Source of the DNA: Burkholderiaceae bacterium DAT-1
GTDB lineage: Bacteria > Pseudomonadota > Gammaproteobacteria > Burkholderiales > Chitinimonadaceae
Length of the DNA: 64,000 bases
Direction: 5' to 3'
Assembly: GCA_019084025.1 (NCBI GenBank)
Contig: JAHRBI010000001.1
Location: 1-64,000, forward strand
The first letter of the stretch is position 1. Every line of letters starts with the position of its first letter. A program made the position numbers and the translations under genes. The notes beneath the pieces are model-generated. The model was not told where the DNA came from. It saw only the letters and a program-made list of their open reading frames with translations, and did not search any database. Below are positions 1 through 9,238 of this stretch, in pieces.

Positions 1-92
1 AGATAAGAAGCAAGCTTCTTACCCCGTTCGACTTGCATGTGTAAAGCATGCCGCCAGCGTTCAATCTGAGCCAGGATCAAACTCTTGAGTTC
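1..92 (-). rRNA. rrs: 16S ribosomal RNA, 5' end (partial)
   Basis: Read on the minus strand, this stretch carries the universal 16S 5' primer site (AGAGTTTGATCCTGGCTCAG, complement of 66-85), then the conserved ATTGAACGCTGGCGGCATGC helix and the start of variable region 1. The gene runs off the left edge, so only about 92 bases are present. The mature 5' end is placed near 92 by alignment with E. coli, where the molecule begins 8 bases before GAGTTTGATC. The GGCATGCTTTACACATGCAA wording is typical of betaproteobacteria and is the main taxonomic clue. Confidence 0.97.
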
Positions 93-200
93 AATCTCTA
101 TGCTACTTGTTTCTGGCTACGCAAAACGAACTCAAATAAAGTTCATTTCAGCGTAAGCAATTTGGTTCATCACCAAGCGCCTACGCTTATCGGTTGTATC

Positions 201-212
201 TTGTTAAAGAGC
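201..212 (-). promoter_or_regulatory. boxA antitermination site of the rrn leader
   Basis: The minus strand reads GCTCTTTAACAA, matching the boxA consensus TGCTCTTTAACA bound by NusB/NusE. It lies about 110 bases upstream of the 16S 5' end and downstream of the rrn promoter, the usual place in an rRNA leader. Confidence 0.85.
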
Positions 213-277
213 GGTGCTGATTTTTTCGCTTCGCTGCATTCGTTTCGTTTGCTGCGTCGCGTTCAGCGAGAGGCCGA

Positions 278-306
278 ACTATACGTGGCTTTTAAAAGTG
301 CGTCAA
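278..306 (-). promoter_or_regulatory. rrn operon promoter, sigma70 type
   Basis: On the minus strand TTGACG (complement of 301-306) and TATAGT (complement of 278-283) are separated by exactly 17 bases, each one base from consensus. A GC-rich discriminator (TCGGCCTC) follows the -10, as expected for a stringently controlled rRNA promoter. The upstream stretch at about 307-368 is AT-rich and could act as an UP element. Initiation near 270 would give a leader of about 180 nt containing boxA. Confidence 0.85.
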
Positions 307-368
307 CACCTTGAGTGAAGATTTTGCGGACTAATTACATAAGTCGTTGTTTTAAAATGAAACAATTC

Positions 369-578
369 TCAGCTCTTTGGTACTGAAAAACCCGCTTCCT
401 CAATCGCATCAGCAAGCACTTTGGGTGAAATCTGCCGTTCGTCGTAACTGATTGCCACTTTTGCGGCTGGCAAATCAACTTTCGCACTGATCACTCCCTC
501 AAGTGCATGAAGCGTACGCTCGACGGACGCCGCACATCCGCCACATGTCATGCCGACTACATTCATATATACGTCCAT
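369..578 (-). CDS. Heavy-metal-associated domain protein, CopZ-like copper chaperone
   Basis: A 69-residue single-domain HMA protein. The metal-binding loop GMTCGGCAASVE, residues 9-20, has the CxxC pair that binds Cu(I) in CopZ/Atx1 chaperones and P-type ATPase N-termini. Length matches stand-alone chaperones. No copper ATPase or CueR gene is adjacent: the gene stands alone between ppa and the rrn promoter, reading toward the rRNA operon. An AGGA ribosome site lies just before the ATG. Mercury binding (MerP-like) is less likely because no signal peptide is present. Confidence 0.88.
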   Translation of the reverse strand: MDVYMNVVGMTCGGCAASVERTLHALEGVISAKVDLPAAKVAISYDERQISPKVLADAIEEAGFSVPKS

Positions 579-672
579 GATGGATTCCTATATAGATTGA
601 GGTTCATTGGGTCACTGATGATGATCTGGTGTCGATTTAAGATTTTGCAAGTCAAATGTCACGCTCCACCGT

Positions 673-678
673 TATAAT
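673..678 (+). promoter_or_regulatory. Probable -10 element for ppa
   Basis: A perfect TATAAT lies 65 bases before the ppa start. The -35 region is poor; the closest hexamer is GTCAAA at 651-656 with a 16-base spacer. The element is in the right place for ppa transcription. Confidence 0.5.
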
Positions 679-743
679 CTAGCGGTTAGGTCACCCTCTC
701 GCGGTGGCAGTGCCTATATAACTACCCATTCAAGGAATGAGTC

Positions 744-1274
744 ATGATTTTGGATCGCGTCCCAGCCGGTAAAGACATCCCGAACGACTTCAACGTCATT
801 ATCGAAATCCCCGCCAATGCAGCTCCAATCAAGTATGAGCTGGACAAAGAAACTGGCGCGATGTTCGTGGATCGCTTTATGGGTACCGCCATGTTCTATC
901 CATGTAACTACGGTTACGTTCCGGCCACCTTATCAGAAGATGGTGATCCGGTTGACGTACTGGTTGTTACCCCATTCCCGCTGCAGATCGGTGTTGTAGT
1001 TCGCTGCCGCGCACTGGGCATGCTGAAGATGGAAGATGAATCCGGCATCGATGCCAAGCTGATTGCCGTGCCGGTTGAGAAGCTGTGCCCGATGTACAAG
1101 GGCATTCAGTCGACGAGCGACCTGCCAGAACTGCTGCTGCAGCAAATCTCCCACTTCTTCGAGCATTACAAGGATCTGGAAAAGGGTAAGTGGGTGAAAG
1201 TTCAGGGCTGGGCGGACAAGGCCGCAGCCGAAGCCGAAATCGTTGCCGGCATCGAACGCTACAAGGCAGAGTAA
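744..1274 (+). CDS. ppa: Inorganic pyrophosphatase, family I
   Basis: Hydrolyses pyrophosphate to phosphate in the cytoplasm, pulling biosynthetic reactions forward. At 176 residues it equals the usual bacterial hexameric enzyme. The family signature DGDPVDVL (residues about 65-72), with the three metal-binding aspartates, is intact, as is the N-terminal [19 protein letters not shown] block. AAGGAA precedes the ATG by 7 bases. It is a single gene with its own -10 upstream and a strong terminator downstream. Confidence 0.97.
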   Translation: MILDRVPAGKDIPNDFNVIIEIPANAAPIKYELDKETGAMFVDRFMGTAMFYPCNYGYVPATLSEDGDPVDVLVVTPFPLQIGVVVRCRALGMLKMEDESGIDAKLIAVPVEKLCPMYKGIQSTSDLPELLLQQISHFFEHYKDLEKGKWVKVQGWADKAAAEAEIVAGIERYKAE

Positions 1275-1290
1275 ATCTACGCCACTCCCG

Positions 1291-1316
1291 AAAGGCCGCA
1301 AATTGCGGCCTTTTTG
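1291..1316 (+). terminator. Rho-independent terminator of ppa
   Basis: A GC-rich stem AGGCCGCAA/TTGCGGCCT runs straight into a T-run, 16 bases after the ppa stop. Confidence 0.9.
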
Positions 1317-1463
1317 CATATCAATGTGCGTATTTCTGACAGTGCTCAGACATAGATTGCGCAACCTGTCGCATCATTTTGCAGTTCATCGCAGCTCGCT
1401 TCACTTTTGCCGTGCTTATCGATAAAAATCCGAGCTCAACCAATCTGCGAGGCAACTCTCATC

Positions 1464-3473
1464 ATGCGACTGAGCCGAATCGCTGCCATCTTGATGGCAA
1501 TTCCCTGCGCGGCATTTGCTGCCCCTCATTCCGGTATCGAGCTGGAAAACTTTGATCAGTCCGTTCGCATTCAGGATGATCTATTCCAGGCCGTGAATGG
1601 TAACTGGATCAAGCGAACCGAGATCCCTGCAGATCGTTCACGCTGGGGTGCGTTTGATCAGTTGCGCGAGTTGTCAGAAAACCGCGTACATGAACTGATT
1701 GAGGCTAATGTTGCGCGCCCTGCCAATGCGGATCAAAAGCGAATTGCCGCCCTGTACCAGTCTTACATGGATGAGAAATCCATCGAGAAGGCCGGACTGA
1801 AACCGCTTGAAGGGTCGTTCAAAGAAATTGCTGCTGTAAAAGATGCTGCTTCGCTGAATTCGCTGATTGGTCGCTGGCAAGTTCTGGGTGTGCGTTTACC
1901 CTTGCGGGTATACGTGGGTATTGATGCAAAGGATGCTACTCGCTATCAAGTCAGTGTGCGCCAGAGTGGCCTGGGCATGCCGGATCGTGACTATTATCTG
2001 GAGAATGATGATCGCTTCGTGAAGATTCGCGCAGCCTACATCGACTATCTCACTACCTTGTTCACGCTTGCAGGGGACAAAGCTGATGCGGCAAAGGCAA
2101 AAGCAGGCCGCGTTTTTGCGCTAGAGAAACGAATCGCCGAGATTCAGTGGACCAAGGTGGTCAATCGCGATCCGGTCAAGACATATAACAAACGCTCATT
2201 GGCCGCATTGAGTGAGGAAGCGCCAGCAATCGCATGGAAGACTATCCTCCAGCAAACTGGGCTGAAGGATGTTCAGGAATTAAATCTGGCTCAGCCAGAT
2301 TACGCAAAAGCACTGGGCGAGCTGATTAACACAGTGCCGGCTTCCGAGTGGCAGGACTACCTGAAGGCGCGTCTGCTTGCCGATGTCGCGCCCATGCTGC
2401 CCAAGGCGTTTGCGGATGCCGACTTCAAATTTAATGGTGTGATATTGAATGGGCAAAAGGAACAACGTGCCCGCTGGAAGCGCGCAGTCTCGTTTGTGGA
2501 TAGCGCAGTTGGCGAAAGCGTTGGCCAACAATATGTCGCCAAGTATTTCCCAGTCAGCGCAAAGTCCAAAATGGAAGAGCTGGTTGCCAATCTGTTCAAG
2601 GCTTACCAATCCAGCATCGACAATATCAGCTGGATGAGCCCAGAAACTCGGACGCAGGCTCAAGATAAGCTGTCCAAATACACGGTCAAGATTGGCTATC
2701 CACAAAAGTGGCGTGATTATTCCAGCATTCGTGCGAAATCCAATGACCTCATTGGCAACGCACGCCGCGTGGCAGAGTTTGAGCACGCCTATCGCATTAG
2801 CAAACTCGGCAAGCCTGTCGATCGTAGCGAATGGGGTATGACGCCGCAGACCGTGAATGCTTACTACAATGCTTCATTCAATGAGATTGTCTTCCCTGCA
2901 GCTATTCTGCAGCCTCCGTTCTTCAATGCAGCTGCCGATGATGCAGTCAATTACGGCGGCATTGGTGCGGTGATTGGTCACGAAATCAGCCATGGCTTTG
3001 ACGACAAGGGCAGCCAATATGATGGCAACGGTAATCTGCGCATGTGGTGGACTGCGGAAGACCGTTCGCGCTTTGAAGGATTGGCAGGCCGACTGGTTGC
3101 GCAATATGAAAGCTACGAGCCGATTCCGGGTCGTCACATTAATGGCAAACTGACGTTGGGCGAAAACATTGCCGATCTCTCCGGTTTGCAGATTGCTTAT
3201 AAGGCCTATCAGCTATCGCAAGGCGGCAAGCCCGCAGAAAAGCTAGATGGCTACACAGGTGATCAACGCTTCTTTATCGGCTTTGCTCAAGTCTGGCGCA
3301 CCAAAATGCGCGATGAAGCTGCATTGACTCAACTCACAACAGACCCGCACTCACCCGGTGCTTATCGCGCGAACGGTACGCCGGTGAATAGCGATGCATT
3401 TCAGACCGCATTTGACGTGCAACCGACTGACAAGATGTTTAAACCATCCGCCGAGCGCATTCGTATCTGGTAA
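1464..3473 (+). CDS. Secreted M13 family zinc metallopeptidase, copy 1
   Basis: Neprilysin/PepO-type endopeptidase expected in the periplasm or outside the cell, acting on oligopeptides. The ATG at 1464 is chosen over an upstream TTG because it starts a signal peptide (MRLSRIAAILMAIPCAAFA, AFA cleavage). M13_N occupies residues about 40-430 and the catalytic domain about 480-665. HEISH at about 506-510 (HExxH) and GENIAD near 567 supply the zinc ligands and catalytic Glu; NAYYN upstream is the usual substrate-binding motif. The protein ends RIRIW, so the C-terminal Cys of eukaryotic members (CxxW) is absent. First of three tandem paralogues and the most divergent. Confidence 0.95.
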   Translation: MRLSRIAAILMAIPCAAFAAPHSGIELENFDQSVRIQDDLFQAVNGNWIKRTEIPADRSRWGAFDQLRELSENRVHELIEANVARPANADQKRIAALYQSYMDEKSIEKAGLKPLEGSFKEIAAVKDAASLNSLIGRWQVLGVRLPLRVYVGIDAKDATRYQVSVRQSGLGMPDRDYYLENDDRFVKIRAAYIDYLTTLFTLAGDKADAAKAKAGRVFALEKRIAEIQWTKVVNRDPVKTYNKRSLAALSEEAPAIAWKTILQQTGLKDVQELNLAQPDYAKALGELINTVPASEWQDYLKARLLADVAPMLPKAFADADFKFNGVILNGQKEQRARWKRAVSFVDSAVGESVGQQYVAKYFPVSAKSKMEELVANLFKAYQSSIDNISWMSPETRTQAQDKLSKYTVKIGYPQKWRDYSSIRAKSNDLIGNARRVAEFEHAYRISKLGKPVDRSEWGMTPQTVNAYYNASFNEIVFPAAILQPPFFNAAADDAVNYGGIGAVIGHEISHGFDDKGSQYDGNGNLRMWWTAEDRSRFEGLAGRLVAQYESYEPIPGRHINGKLTLGENIADLSGLQIAYKAYQLSQGGKPAEKLDGYTGDQRFFIGFAQVWRTKMRDEAALTQLTTDPHSPGAYRANGTPVNSDAFQTAFDVQPTDKMFKPSAERIRIW

Positions 3474-3494
3474 TTTAAGCTGCGATTGAAATTT

Positions 3495-3520
3495 GCCGCC
3501 ATGTCCGACACCATGGCGGC
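3495..3520 (+). other. Intercistronic hairpin between M13 copies 1 and 2
   Basis: GCCGCCATG and CATGGCGGC form a perfect 9-bp stem with an 8-base loop. No T-run follows, so it is more likely an mRNA-stabilising or attenuating hairpin than a full terminator. Confidence 0.55.
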
Positions 3521-3554
3521 ACTCGGAACACCTCTCCCCTAACAGGAAATGAAT

Positions 3555-5561
3555 ATGAAACTTCGTACCCTTGCCCTCCTGACACTGGCCTTGCCATGGG
3601 CCGCCATGGCCGAGCCGACTTCCGGCATTGATCAGGCAAACTTCGACGCTACCGTGCGCGTACAAGACGATCTGTTCAATTCCGTGAATGGCGCATGGCT
3701 GAAGAAGACTGAGATTCCTGCGGATCGTTCACGCTGGGGTGCATTCGATGCACTGGCCAAGCTGTCAGAAGACCGAATCAAGGACATCGCTGAAGCCGCT
3801 GGTAATGGCAGCGATGCTGAATCCAAGTTGATTCATGCGCTGTTCCAGAGCTATATGAACGAAGACGCGATCAAGGCTGCCGGCCTGAAGCCTGTTGCGC
3901 CGTATCTGGATCAGATCAAGGCAGTCAAGGATTTGAATGGCCTGTCCGACTTGCTCGGCACATTGCAAACTTTGCCTGTTAGCACCCCGTTTGGCATGGG
4001 CGTGAGCCAAGACCCGAAAGATGCTACTCGCTACCTGACAGGTGCGGATCAAAGCGGTCTGGGTTTGCCTGATCGCGATTACTATCTCAAGAAAGATGCA
4101 AGCTACGCTAAGGCTCGCGATGCCTATGTCGCCTATCTGACTACGCTGTTCAAGTTGGCCGGTGATAAAGACGCCAAGGCTGCTGCACGCGCGAAGACTG
4201 TGATGGCATTCGAAATGAAGCTGGCCAAAGCACAATGGTCTCGCGTTGAGATGCGCGACCCGCAGAAGACCTACAACAAGATGTCGATTGCTGAATTGGG
4301 CAAACTGGCACCCGCATTTGACTGGAAGCGTCTGCTGAACAAGGCTGAGCTGTCAGCGGCCACAGAAATCAATATTGGCGAACCATCCTACTTCAAGGCT
4401 GTCTCCAAGCTGGCCAAGTCGACCCCTATCAGCGTCTGGCATGACTATCTGACTGCCCGTTTCCTGGATAGCACTGCTCCACTGCTGACACCGGAGTTCG
4501 TCGCTGCGTCCTTTGAGTTCCATGGCAAGACACTGTCCGGCCAGAAGGAAGAAAAGGCGCGCTGGAAACGTGCAGTTGCCTTCGTGGAATCTAACGCTGG
4601 CGAAGCGCTGGGTAGCCGCTATGTCGCAAAGTACTTCCCGCCGGAATACAAGGCGCGCATGGAAGAGCTGGTTGCGAACCTGATGAAGGCCTACTCCAGC
4701 TCCATCGACGGCCTGACCTGGATGAGCCCGGAAACCAAAGCCAAGGCACATGAAAAGCTGGATCACTACATGGTGAAGATTGGCTATCCGGCCAAGTGGC
4801 GTGATTACGCAGGTCTGGATGCCAAGGCTGACGACCTGTTTGGCAACGCGATCCGCGGTGCGCAGTTCGGCTGGCGATTTAATGTGGGTCATTTGGGCAA
4901 GCCGGTTGATCGTGCCGAATGGGGCATGACACCACAAACCGTGAACGCCTACTACAACCCATCGCTGAACGAAATCGTGTTCCCGGCTGCAATTCTGCAA
5001 CCACCATTCTTTGATCCGAATGCTGATGATGCGGTGAACTACGGCGGTATCGGTGCAGTCATTGGACACGAAATCAGCCATGGCTTCGATGATCAGGGTG
5101 CGCAGTTTGACGCCTATGGCAATCTGAAGAACTGGTGGAAGGATGAAGATCAGAAGGCCTTCCAGGCCCTGACCACAAAGCTGGTGAACCAGTACAACGG
5201 TTACGAAGCCCTGCCGGGCAAGTTTGTGAATGGCCAGCTGACACTGGGCGAAAACATCGCCGACCTTTCCGGTTTGCAAATCGCCAATAAGGGTTATCAG
5301 TTGTCGCTGAATGGCAAGGAAGCACCTGTGATCGACGGCATGACCGGTCAGCAGCGCTTCTTTATCGGCTTCGCACAAGTATGGCGCGGCAAGATGCGTG
5401 AAGCGGCTCTGCTGCAACGCCTGACAACCGACCCGCACTCACCGGGTCAGTTCCGTGCAGATGGTGCCAGCATTAACAGCGATGCCTTCCATGCCGCATT
5501 CGGCGTGAAACCGGGTGACAAGATGTACAAGGCACCGGAAGAACGTATCCGCATCTGGTAA
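3555..5561 (+). CDS. Secreted M13 family zinc metallopeptidase, copy 2
   Basis: Same family and predicted role as its neighbours. The ATG at 3555 is preferred to that at 3549 because AGGA at 3544-3547 is 7 bases from the former and only 1 from the latter. The protein starts MKLRTLALLTLALPWAAMA, a signal peptide with AMA cleavage. HEISH lies at about residues 505-509 and GENIAD near 566. It closely resembles copy 3 along its whole length, including DQSGLGLPDRDYYLKKDASY and the C-terminus KMYKAPEERIRIW. This points to a duplication younger than the split from copy 1. Confidence 0.95.
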   Translation: MKLRTLALLTLALPWAAMAEPTSGIDQANFDATVRVQDDLFNSVNGAWLKKTEIPADRSRWGAFDALAKLSEDRIKDIAEAAGNGSDAESKLIHALFQSYMNEDAIKAAGLKPVAPYLDQIKAVKDLNGLSDLLGTLQTLPVSTPFGMGVSQDPKDATRYLTGADQSGLGLPDRDYYLKKDASYAKARDAYVAYLTTLFKLAGDKDAKAAARAKTVMAFEMKLAKAQWSRVEMRDPQKTYNKMSIAELGKLAPAFDWKRLLNKAELSAATEINIGEPSYFKAVSKLAKSTPISVWHDYLTARFLDSTAPLLTPEFVAASFEFHGKTLSGQKEEKARWKRAVAFVESNAGEALGSRYVAKYFPPEYKARMEELVANLMKAYSSSIDGLTWMSPETKAKAHEKLDHYMVKIGYPAKWRDYAGLDAKADDLFGNAIRGAQFGWRFNVGHLGKPVDRAEWGMTPQTVNAYYNPSLNEIVFPAAILQPPFFDPNADDAVNYGGIGAVIGHEISHGFDDQGAQFDAYGNLKNWWKDEDQKAFQALTTKLVNQYNGYEALPGKFVNGQLTLGENIADLSGLQIANKGYQLSLNGKEAPVIDGMTGQQRFFIGFAQVWRGKMREAALLQRLTTDPHSPGQFRADGASINSDAFHAAFGVKPGDKMYKAPEERIRIW

Positions 5562-5596
5562 GGCATCTTTTTCCAGATGATGAACTCGTGATTTAC

Positions 5597-5629
5597 ATGC
5601 CCGCCTGGTTTTGCCCGGCGGGCATTTTC
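5597..5629 (+). terminator. Hairpin/weak terminator between M13 copies 2 and 3
   Basis: ATGCCCGCC pairs with GGCGGGCAT (5617-5625) and is followed by TTTT with the pairing. The tail is short, so termination is probably partial and copy 3 may be read through. Confidence 0.6.
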
Positions 5630-5644
5630 AAATAAGAGGAAATA

Positions 5645-7651
5645 ATGAAACTTCGTACGATTGCACTCGCCGCGCTGTACCTGCCCTGGGTAGCCTTTGC
5701 CAGCCCAATATCCGGCATCGACCAAGCAAATTTTGATGTAAGCGTGCGCCCACAAGACAATCTTTTTCTGTCTGTCAACGGTGCTTGGCTCAAGCAGGCC
5801 ACAATCCCGGCAGATCGGTCATCCTGGGGGGCATTTGATGTTCTGGAACAACGATCAGAGGATCGCCTGAAGGACATTGCTGAACACGCGGGGGAACAAA
5901 GCGATGCCGAATCGCGCCTGATTCATGCACTGTACCAGAGCTTTATGAATGAAGCCGCCATCGAAGCGGCGGGCAGCGCCCCCGTACAACCATGGCTCAA
6001 GCAGGTTGACGCAATCGGCACCAAGACTGATCTTTCGATCTTTCTGGGTAGCCTCATGCCGATGCCTGTCTCGCTTCCCTTTGCATTGGGGGTGGGTCAG
6101 GATCCCAAGCAGGCAACGCAATACCTGACAGGTGCAGACCAAAGCGGCCTGGGTTTACCTGATCGTGACTATTATCTGAAAAAGGATGCTAGCTACGCCA
6201 AGATCCGGACGGCGTATCTGAGCCATCTCACTACCTTATTTACACTGTCTGGCGACACGCAAGCGCAAGCCACAGCACGCAGTGCGCGCGTGCTCGCGTT
6301 CGAGACCAAACTCGCACACGCACAGTGGGACCGCGTATCCTTACGCAACCCCCAAAAGACTTACAACAAGATGTCTATCACACAGTTGCAAGCGCTGGCG
6401 CCTGCACTGAACTGGTCATTGATTTTGCAGCATGCTGAATTGCAGAACGCAAAGGAAATCAATATCGGCCAACCCACGTATTTCAAAGCGCTGTCCGCGC
6501 TTGTGAATAGCACGCCTATACCGGTCTGGCAGGACTACCTGCGTGCACGCGTGCTGGATGGAGCTGCGCCTTACCTGAATAAGGCTTTTGCCAATGCCAG
6601 CTTCGAATTCAAGGGCAAAACACTGGCAGGACAAAAGGAAGAGAAAGCACGATGGAAGCGAGCCATTTCCTTTGTAGAAGGCAGCGCAGGTGAAGCGCTG
6701 GGCAGCCGATATGTAGCCAAGTATTTCCCCCCAGAGCACAAGGCGCGCATGGAGACCCTGGTCGCCAACTTAATGAAAGCCTATTCCAGCTCCATTGACG
6801 GATTGACCTGGATGAGTTCGGACACCAAGGCCAAAGCACACGAAAAACTTGATCACTACATGGTCAAGATCGGCTATCCATCGAAGTGGCGCGATTACAG
6901 TGCATTGGAAGCAAAGGCTGACGATTTGTTCGGCAACGCCATTCGAGGTGCTCAGTTTGCCTGGCGATTCAATATCGGCCATTTGGGCAAAACAGTCGAT
7001 CGTACCGAATGGGGTATGACGCCGCAGACGGTCAATGCTTACTACAATCCTTCTCTGAATGAGATTGTATTCCCGGCCGCGATTCTGCAACCTCCTTTCT
7101 TTAATCCCGAGGCAGAAGATGCAGTGAATTATGGCGGCATCGGCGCGGTGATCGGTCATGAAATCAGCCACGGCTTTGATGATCAGGGCGCGCAGTTTGA
7201 CGCTTATGGAAATCTGAAAAACTGGTGGACTGCCGCAGATAAAAAGGCGTTTGATGCCCTGACAACCCGCCTGGTGAAGCAATACGATGCCTATGAACCG
7301 CTCCCGGGTAAGCATATCAATGGCAAGCTGACACTGGGCGAGAACATCGCTGATTTGTCGGGTTTGCAAATCGCCTATAAAGGCTACCAGCTCTCACTAA
7401 ATGGTCAGCCCGCGCCCGTGCTGGATGGTTTTACGGGTGAGCAACGCTTTTTCCTGGGATTTTCTCAGGTGTGGCGCGGCAAGATGCAGGACGAACTCCT
7501 GCTGAACCTGCTCACGACCAATCCCCATTCCCCCGAGGCGTTCCGAGTGATTGGTGCGAGCGTCAACAGTGACGCCTTCCAGTCCGCTTTTGCTGTCAAA
7601 CCGGGCGATAAGATGTACAAGGCTCCGTCCGAGCGGATTCGAATCTGGTAA
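5645..7651 (+). CDS. Secreted M13 family zinc metallopeptidase, copy 3
   Basis: A 668-residue M13 peptidase with signal peptide MKLRTIALAALYLPWVAFA, HEISH at about 505-509 and GENIAD near 566. Start fixed by AAGAGGA six bases upstream and by alignment with copy 2. All catalytic motifs are intact, so it is not a decaying copy. Third positions have drifted from copy 2 while the protein stays similar, indicating purifying selection after duplication. Terminator just downstream. Substrate cannot be read from sequence; bulk oligopeptide digestion or a dedicated processing role are both possible. Confidence 0.95.
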   Translation: MKLRTIALAALYLPWVAFASPISGIDQANFDVSVRPQDNLFLSVNGAWLKQATIPADRSSWGAFDVLEQRSEDRLKDIAEHAGEQSDAESRLIHALYQSFMNEAAIEAAGSAPVQPWLKQVDAIGTKTDLSIFLGSLMPMPVSLPFALGVGQDPKQATQYLTGADQSGLGLPDRDYYLKKDASYAKIRTAYLSHLTTLFTLSGDTQAQATARSARVLAFETKLAHAQWDRVSLRNPQKTYNKMSITQLQALAPALNWSLILQHAELQNAKEINIGQPTYFKALSALVNSTPIPVWQDYLRARVLDGAAPYLNKAFANASFEFKGKTLAGQKEEKARWKRAISFVEGSAGEALGSRYVAKYFPPEHKARMETLVANLMKAYSSSIDGLTWMSSDTKAKAHEKLDHYMVKIGYPSKWRDYSALEAKADDLFGNAIRGAQFAWRFNIGHLGKTVDRTEWGMTPQTVNAYYNPSLNEIVFPAAILQPPFFNPEAEDAVNYGGIGAVIGHEISHGFDDQGAQFDAYGNLKNWWTAADKKAFDALTTRLVKQYDAYEPLPGKHINGKLTLGENIADLSGLQIAYKGYQLSLNGQPAPVLDGFTGEQRFFLGFSQVWRGKMQDELLLNLLTTNPHSPEAFRVIGASVNSDAFQSAFAVKPGDKMYKAPSERIRIW

Positions 7652-7669
7652 GCCTTTCCCAAGACTTCA

Positions 7670-7693
7670 CGCCCCGCTTCGTCGGGGCGTTTT
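7670..7693 (+). terminator. Terminator after the M13 peptidase array
   Basis: CGCCCCG/CGGGGCG stem with a CTTCGT loop followed by TTTT, 18 bases after the last stop. It lies between convergent genes, so it may also serve the minus-strand gene ending at 7699. Confidence 0.85.
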
Positions 7694-7698
7694 ACTGC

Positions 7699-8319
7699 CT
7701 AAGGATGATTCAGTTCACTCAGCGACTCCAGTGGAACTGAGCATGGCCCATAGCACACCTCGACCTCCTTCATGCTTCGCACATATCGGCTAGATCGCAT
7801 TGCCGGCGTAAAGCGAGTTTGCTTGAAGGCGTTGATCACCTGCTGTTGATCCATCTCCGGCGGATTGGCAGAGAGTACCTCTACAGCATCCACGACGCCG
7901 CTCTCGTTAATCTTGATCTGAATCCGCATCACTCCGACAAGCTGGTGGCGCGCAGGCTGCAGCCCCTCCTCAGGCGGAACCAGCTGTACGGCATTCAATG
8001 GCTGTGCGAGCTGATCCAGTTCGGCTGCTGGATAATAGGTTGGATCGACATCCAGTAGGGGTTTGATTGGTTCGGTAGGTGATGCTTCTGCGGGTGATTT
8101 CGGTAATTCAAATTTGTCAGGCAGCGGATTGGAAAATTCGCCCCCCTTCAAGATGATTGTTTGCCGCAACCTAGGTTCGTCACGATGCTGAAGATTCACC
8201 ATCAAGGTCTGGATACCCACTTGAGGCTGATACGATCGGGGCGAGGGTGCGAGAAAAAAAAACACCCCGCCGTGCAGCATCAGCGAAATCGCCGACGTGA
8301 TCACGATGGGGTATTTCAT
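7699..8319 (-). CDS. TonB-like C-terminal domain protein
   Basis: A 206-residue protein with one N-terminal membrane segment (residues about 5-24), a proline-rich linker, and a C-terminal TonB fold (about 110-195, with GVMRIQIKINESGVVDAVEV and the FTPAM block). Family knowledge: TonB proteins carry proton-motive energy from ExbB/ExbD to outer-membrane receptors. No exbB/exbD is nearby, and the linker is short for a full-reach TonB. It could be a dedicated transducer or a TonB-domain protein of other use. It is first in line after the dsbC stop on the same strand (31 bases). Confidence 0.75.
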   Translation of the reverse strand: MKYPIVITSAISLMLHGGVFFFLAPSPRSYQPQVGIQTLMVNLQHRDEPRLRQTIILKGGEFSNPLPDKFELPKSPAEASPTEPIKPLLDVDPTYYPAAELDQLAQPLNAVQLVPPEEGLQPARHQLVGVMRIQIKINESGVVDAVEVLSANPPEMDQQQVINAFKQTRFTPAMRSSRYVRSMKEVEVCYGPCSVPLESLSELNHP

Positions 8320-8349
8320 GGTTGAGTCTTGATCTAGCTAAGCAGCGAT

Positions 8350-9093
8350 TTAAGACTTCTTGCCCATTGATAATTGCGTTTCAAATGTAGCAGAATCAAT
8401 GGCACCCGGAATGATCTGACCGTTTTCAAAGACAATCGTCGGGGTCGCATTCACACCAATATCTTCACCTACCTTTTGCAGGGCGCTGATCGGATGAGCG
8501 CAATCCCCCTTGTTATCAGGCAGTGTGCCGTTGAACATCCAGTTATTCCATGCAACCAGCTTATCTTCAGCACACCAGATCAGCGCGGACTTGCGGGCGG
8601 CATCCGGATGCAGCGAGGCAATCGGGAAAACAAAATTATAGATCGTGACATTATCCAACTTGGACAGGGTTTCCTGCTCCAGCTTCTTGCAGAACGGGCA
8701 ATCCGGGTCGGAGAATACAGCTACGCGACGCGAGCCATTGCCCTTGACTACCTTGATGGCAGACTCAAAGGGCAATTTATTGAAGTCTGTCTTCATCAGC
8801 TCATTCATGCGCTCTTCGGTGAGACTCACCTGACGCTTGAGGTCAACCATATCGCCAACAAACATAAAATCTGCCTTGGCATCGGTATAGACGACCTGAC
8901 GAGGCGCAATCACTACCTCAAACACGCCCTTGACTGGTGACGGGCGCACCGACTCGATCTTGCGCTGAGGCAATTTCTTTTGCACGGCCGACTTAACCGA
9001 TTCGGTTTCATTCGCCGCGTTCGCACAAGCAGCAAAGGTCAGCACGGTGGCAAGTGCCAGCACAGTACGGGAGAGCGGAAAAGAAACATTCAT
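8350..9093 (-). CDS. dsbC: Periplasmic thiol:disulfide interchange protein DsbC
   Basis: Disulfide isomerase that reshuffles wrong disulfides in periplasmic proteins and is kept reduced by DsbD, whose gene lies at 36044-37840. The 247-residue chain has a signal peptide (residues 1-26, ANA cleavage), the small dimerisation domain (about 30-90) and a thioredoxin-fold domain. The active-site motif is CPFC within FSDPDCPFCKKLEQE, where E. coli has CGYC. The cis-proline loop NATPTIVFENG is present, plus the usual second Cys pair (WCAEDK, GDCAHP). Confidence 0.93.
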   Translation of the reverse strand: MNVSFPLSRTVLALATVLTFAACANAANETESVKSAVQKKLPQRKIESVRPSPVKGVFEVVIAPRQVVYTDAKADFMFVGDMVDLKRQVSLTEERMNELMKTDFNKLPFESAIKVVKGNGSRRVAVFSDPDCPFCKKLEQETLSKLDNVTIYNFVFPIASLHPDAARKSALIWCAEDKLVAWNNWMFNGTLPDNKGDCAHPISALQKVGEDIGVNATPTIVFENGQIIPGAIDSATFETQLSMGKKS

Positions 9094-9238
9094 TGAATAA
9101 TCTTTCTGGTACTTATCAAGAGTAGGGAGTCAGACTGAGTCCGGACGATGCAACAGTAAGCGCTGAGGTGCGACAGGAGCAAGCTCGCCCGGCTGGCAAA
9201 TTGTACCGTTCGTCACGCACCTCGCCAAATAGGGTGCA

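Noticed and set aside
48-314. An 88-codon plus-strand frame at the left edge
   Set aside because: It lies across the 16S 5' end, leader and rrn promoter, which explain the sequence fully.
4353-5438. A 361-codon minus-strand frame inside M13 copy 2, with similar shadows in the other copies
   Set aside because: The same shadow appears in the paralogues because the sense genes are related; it is not independent evidence of coding.
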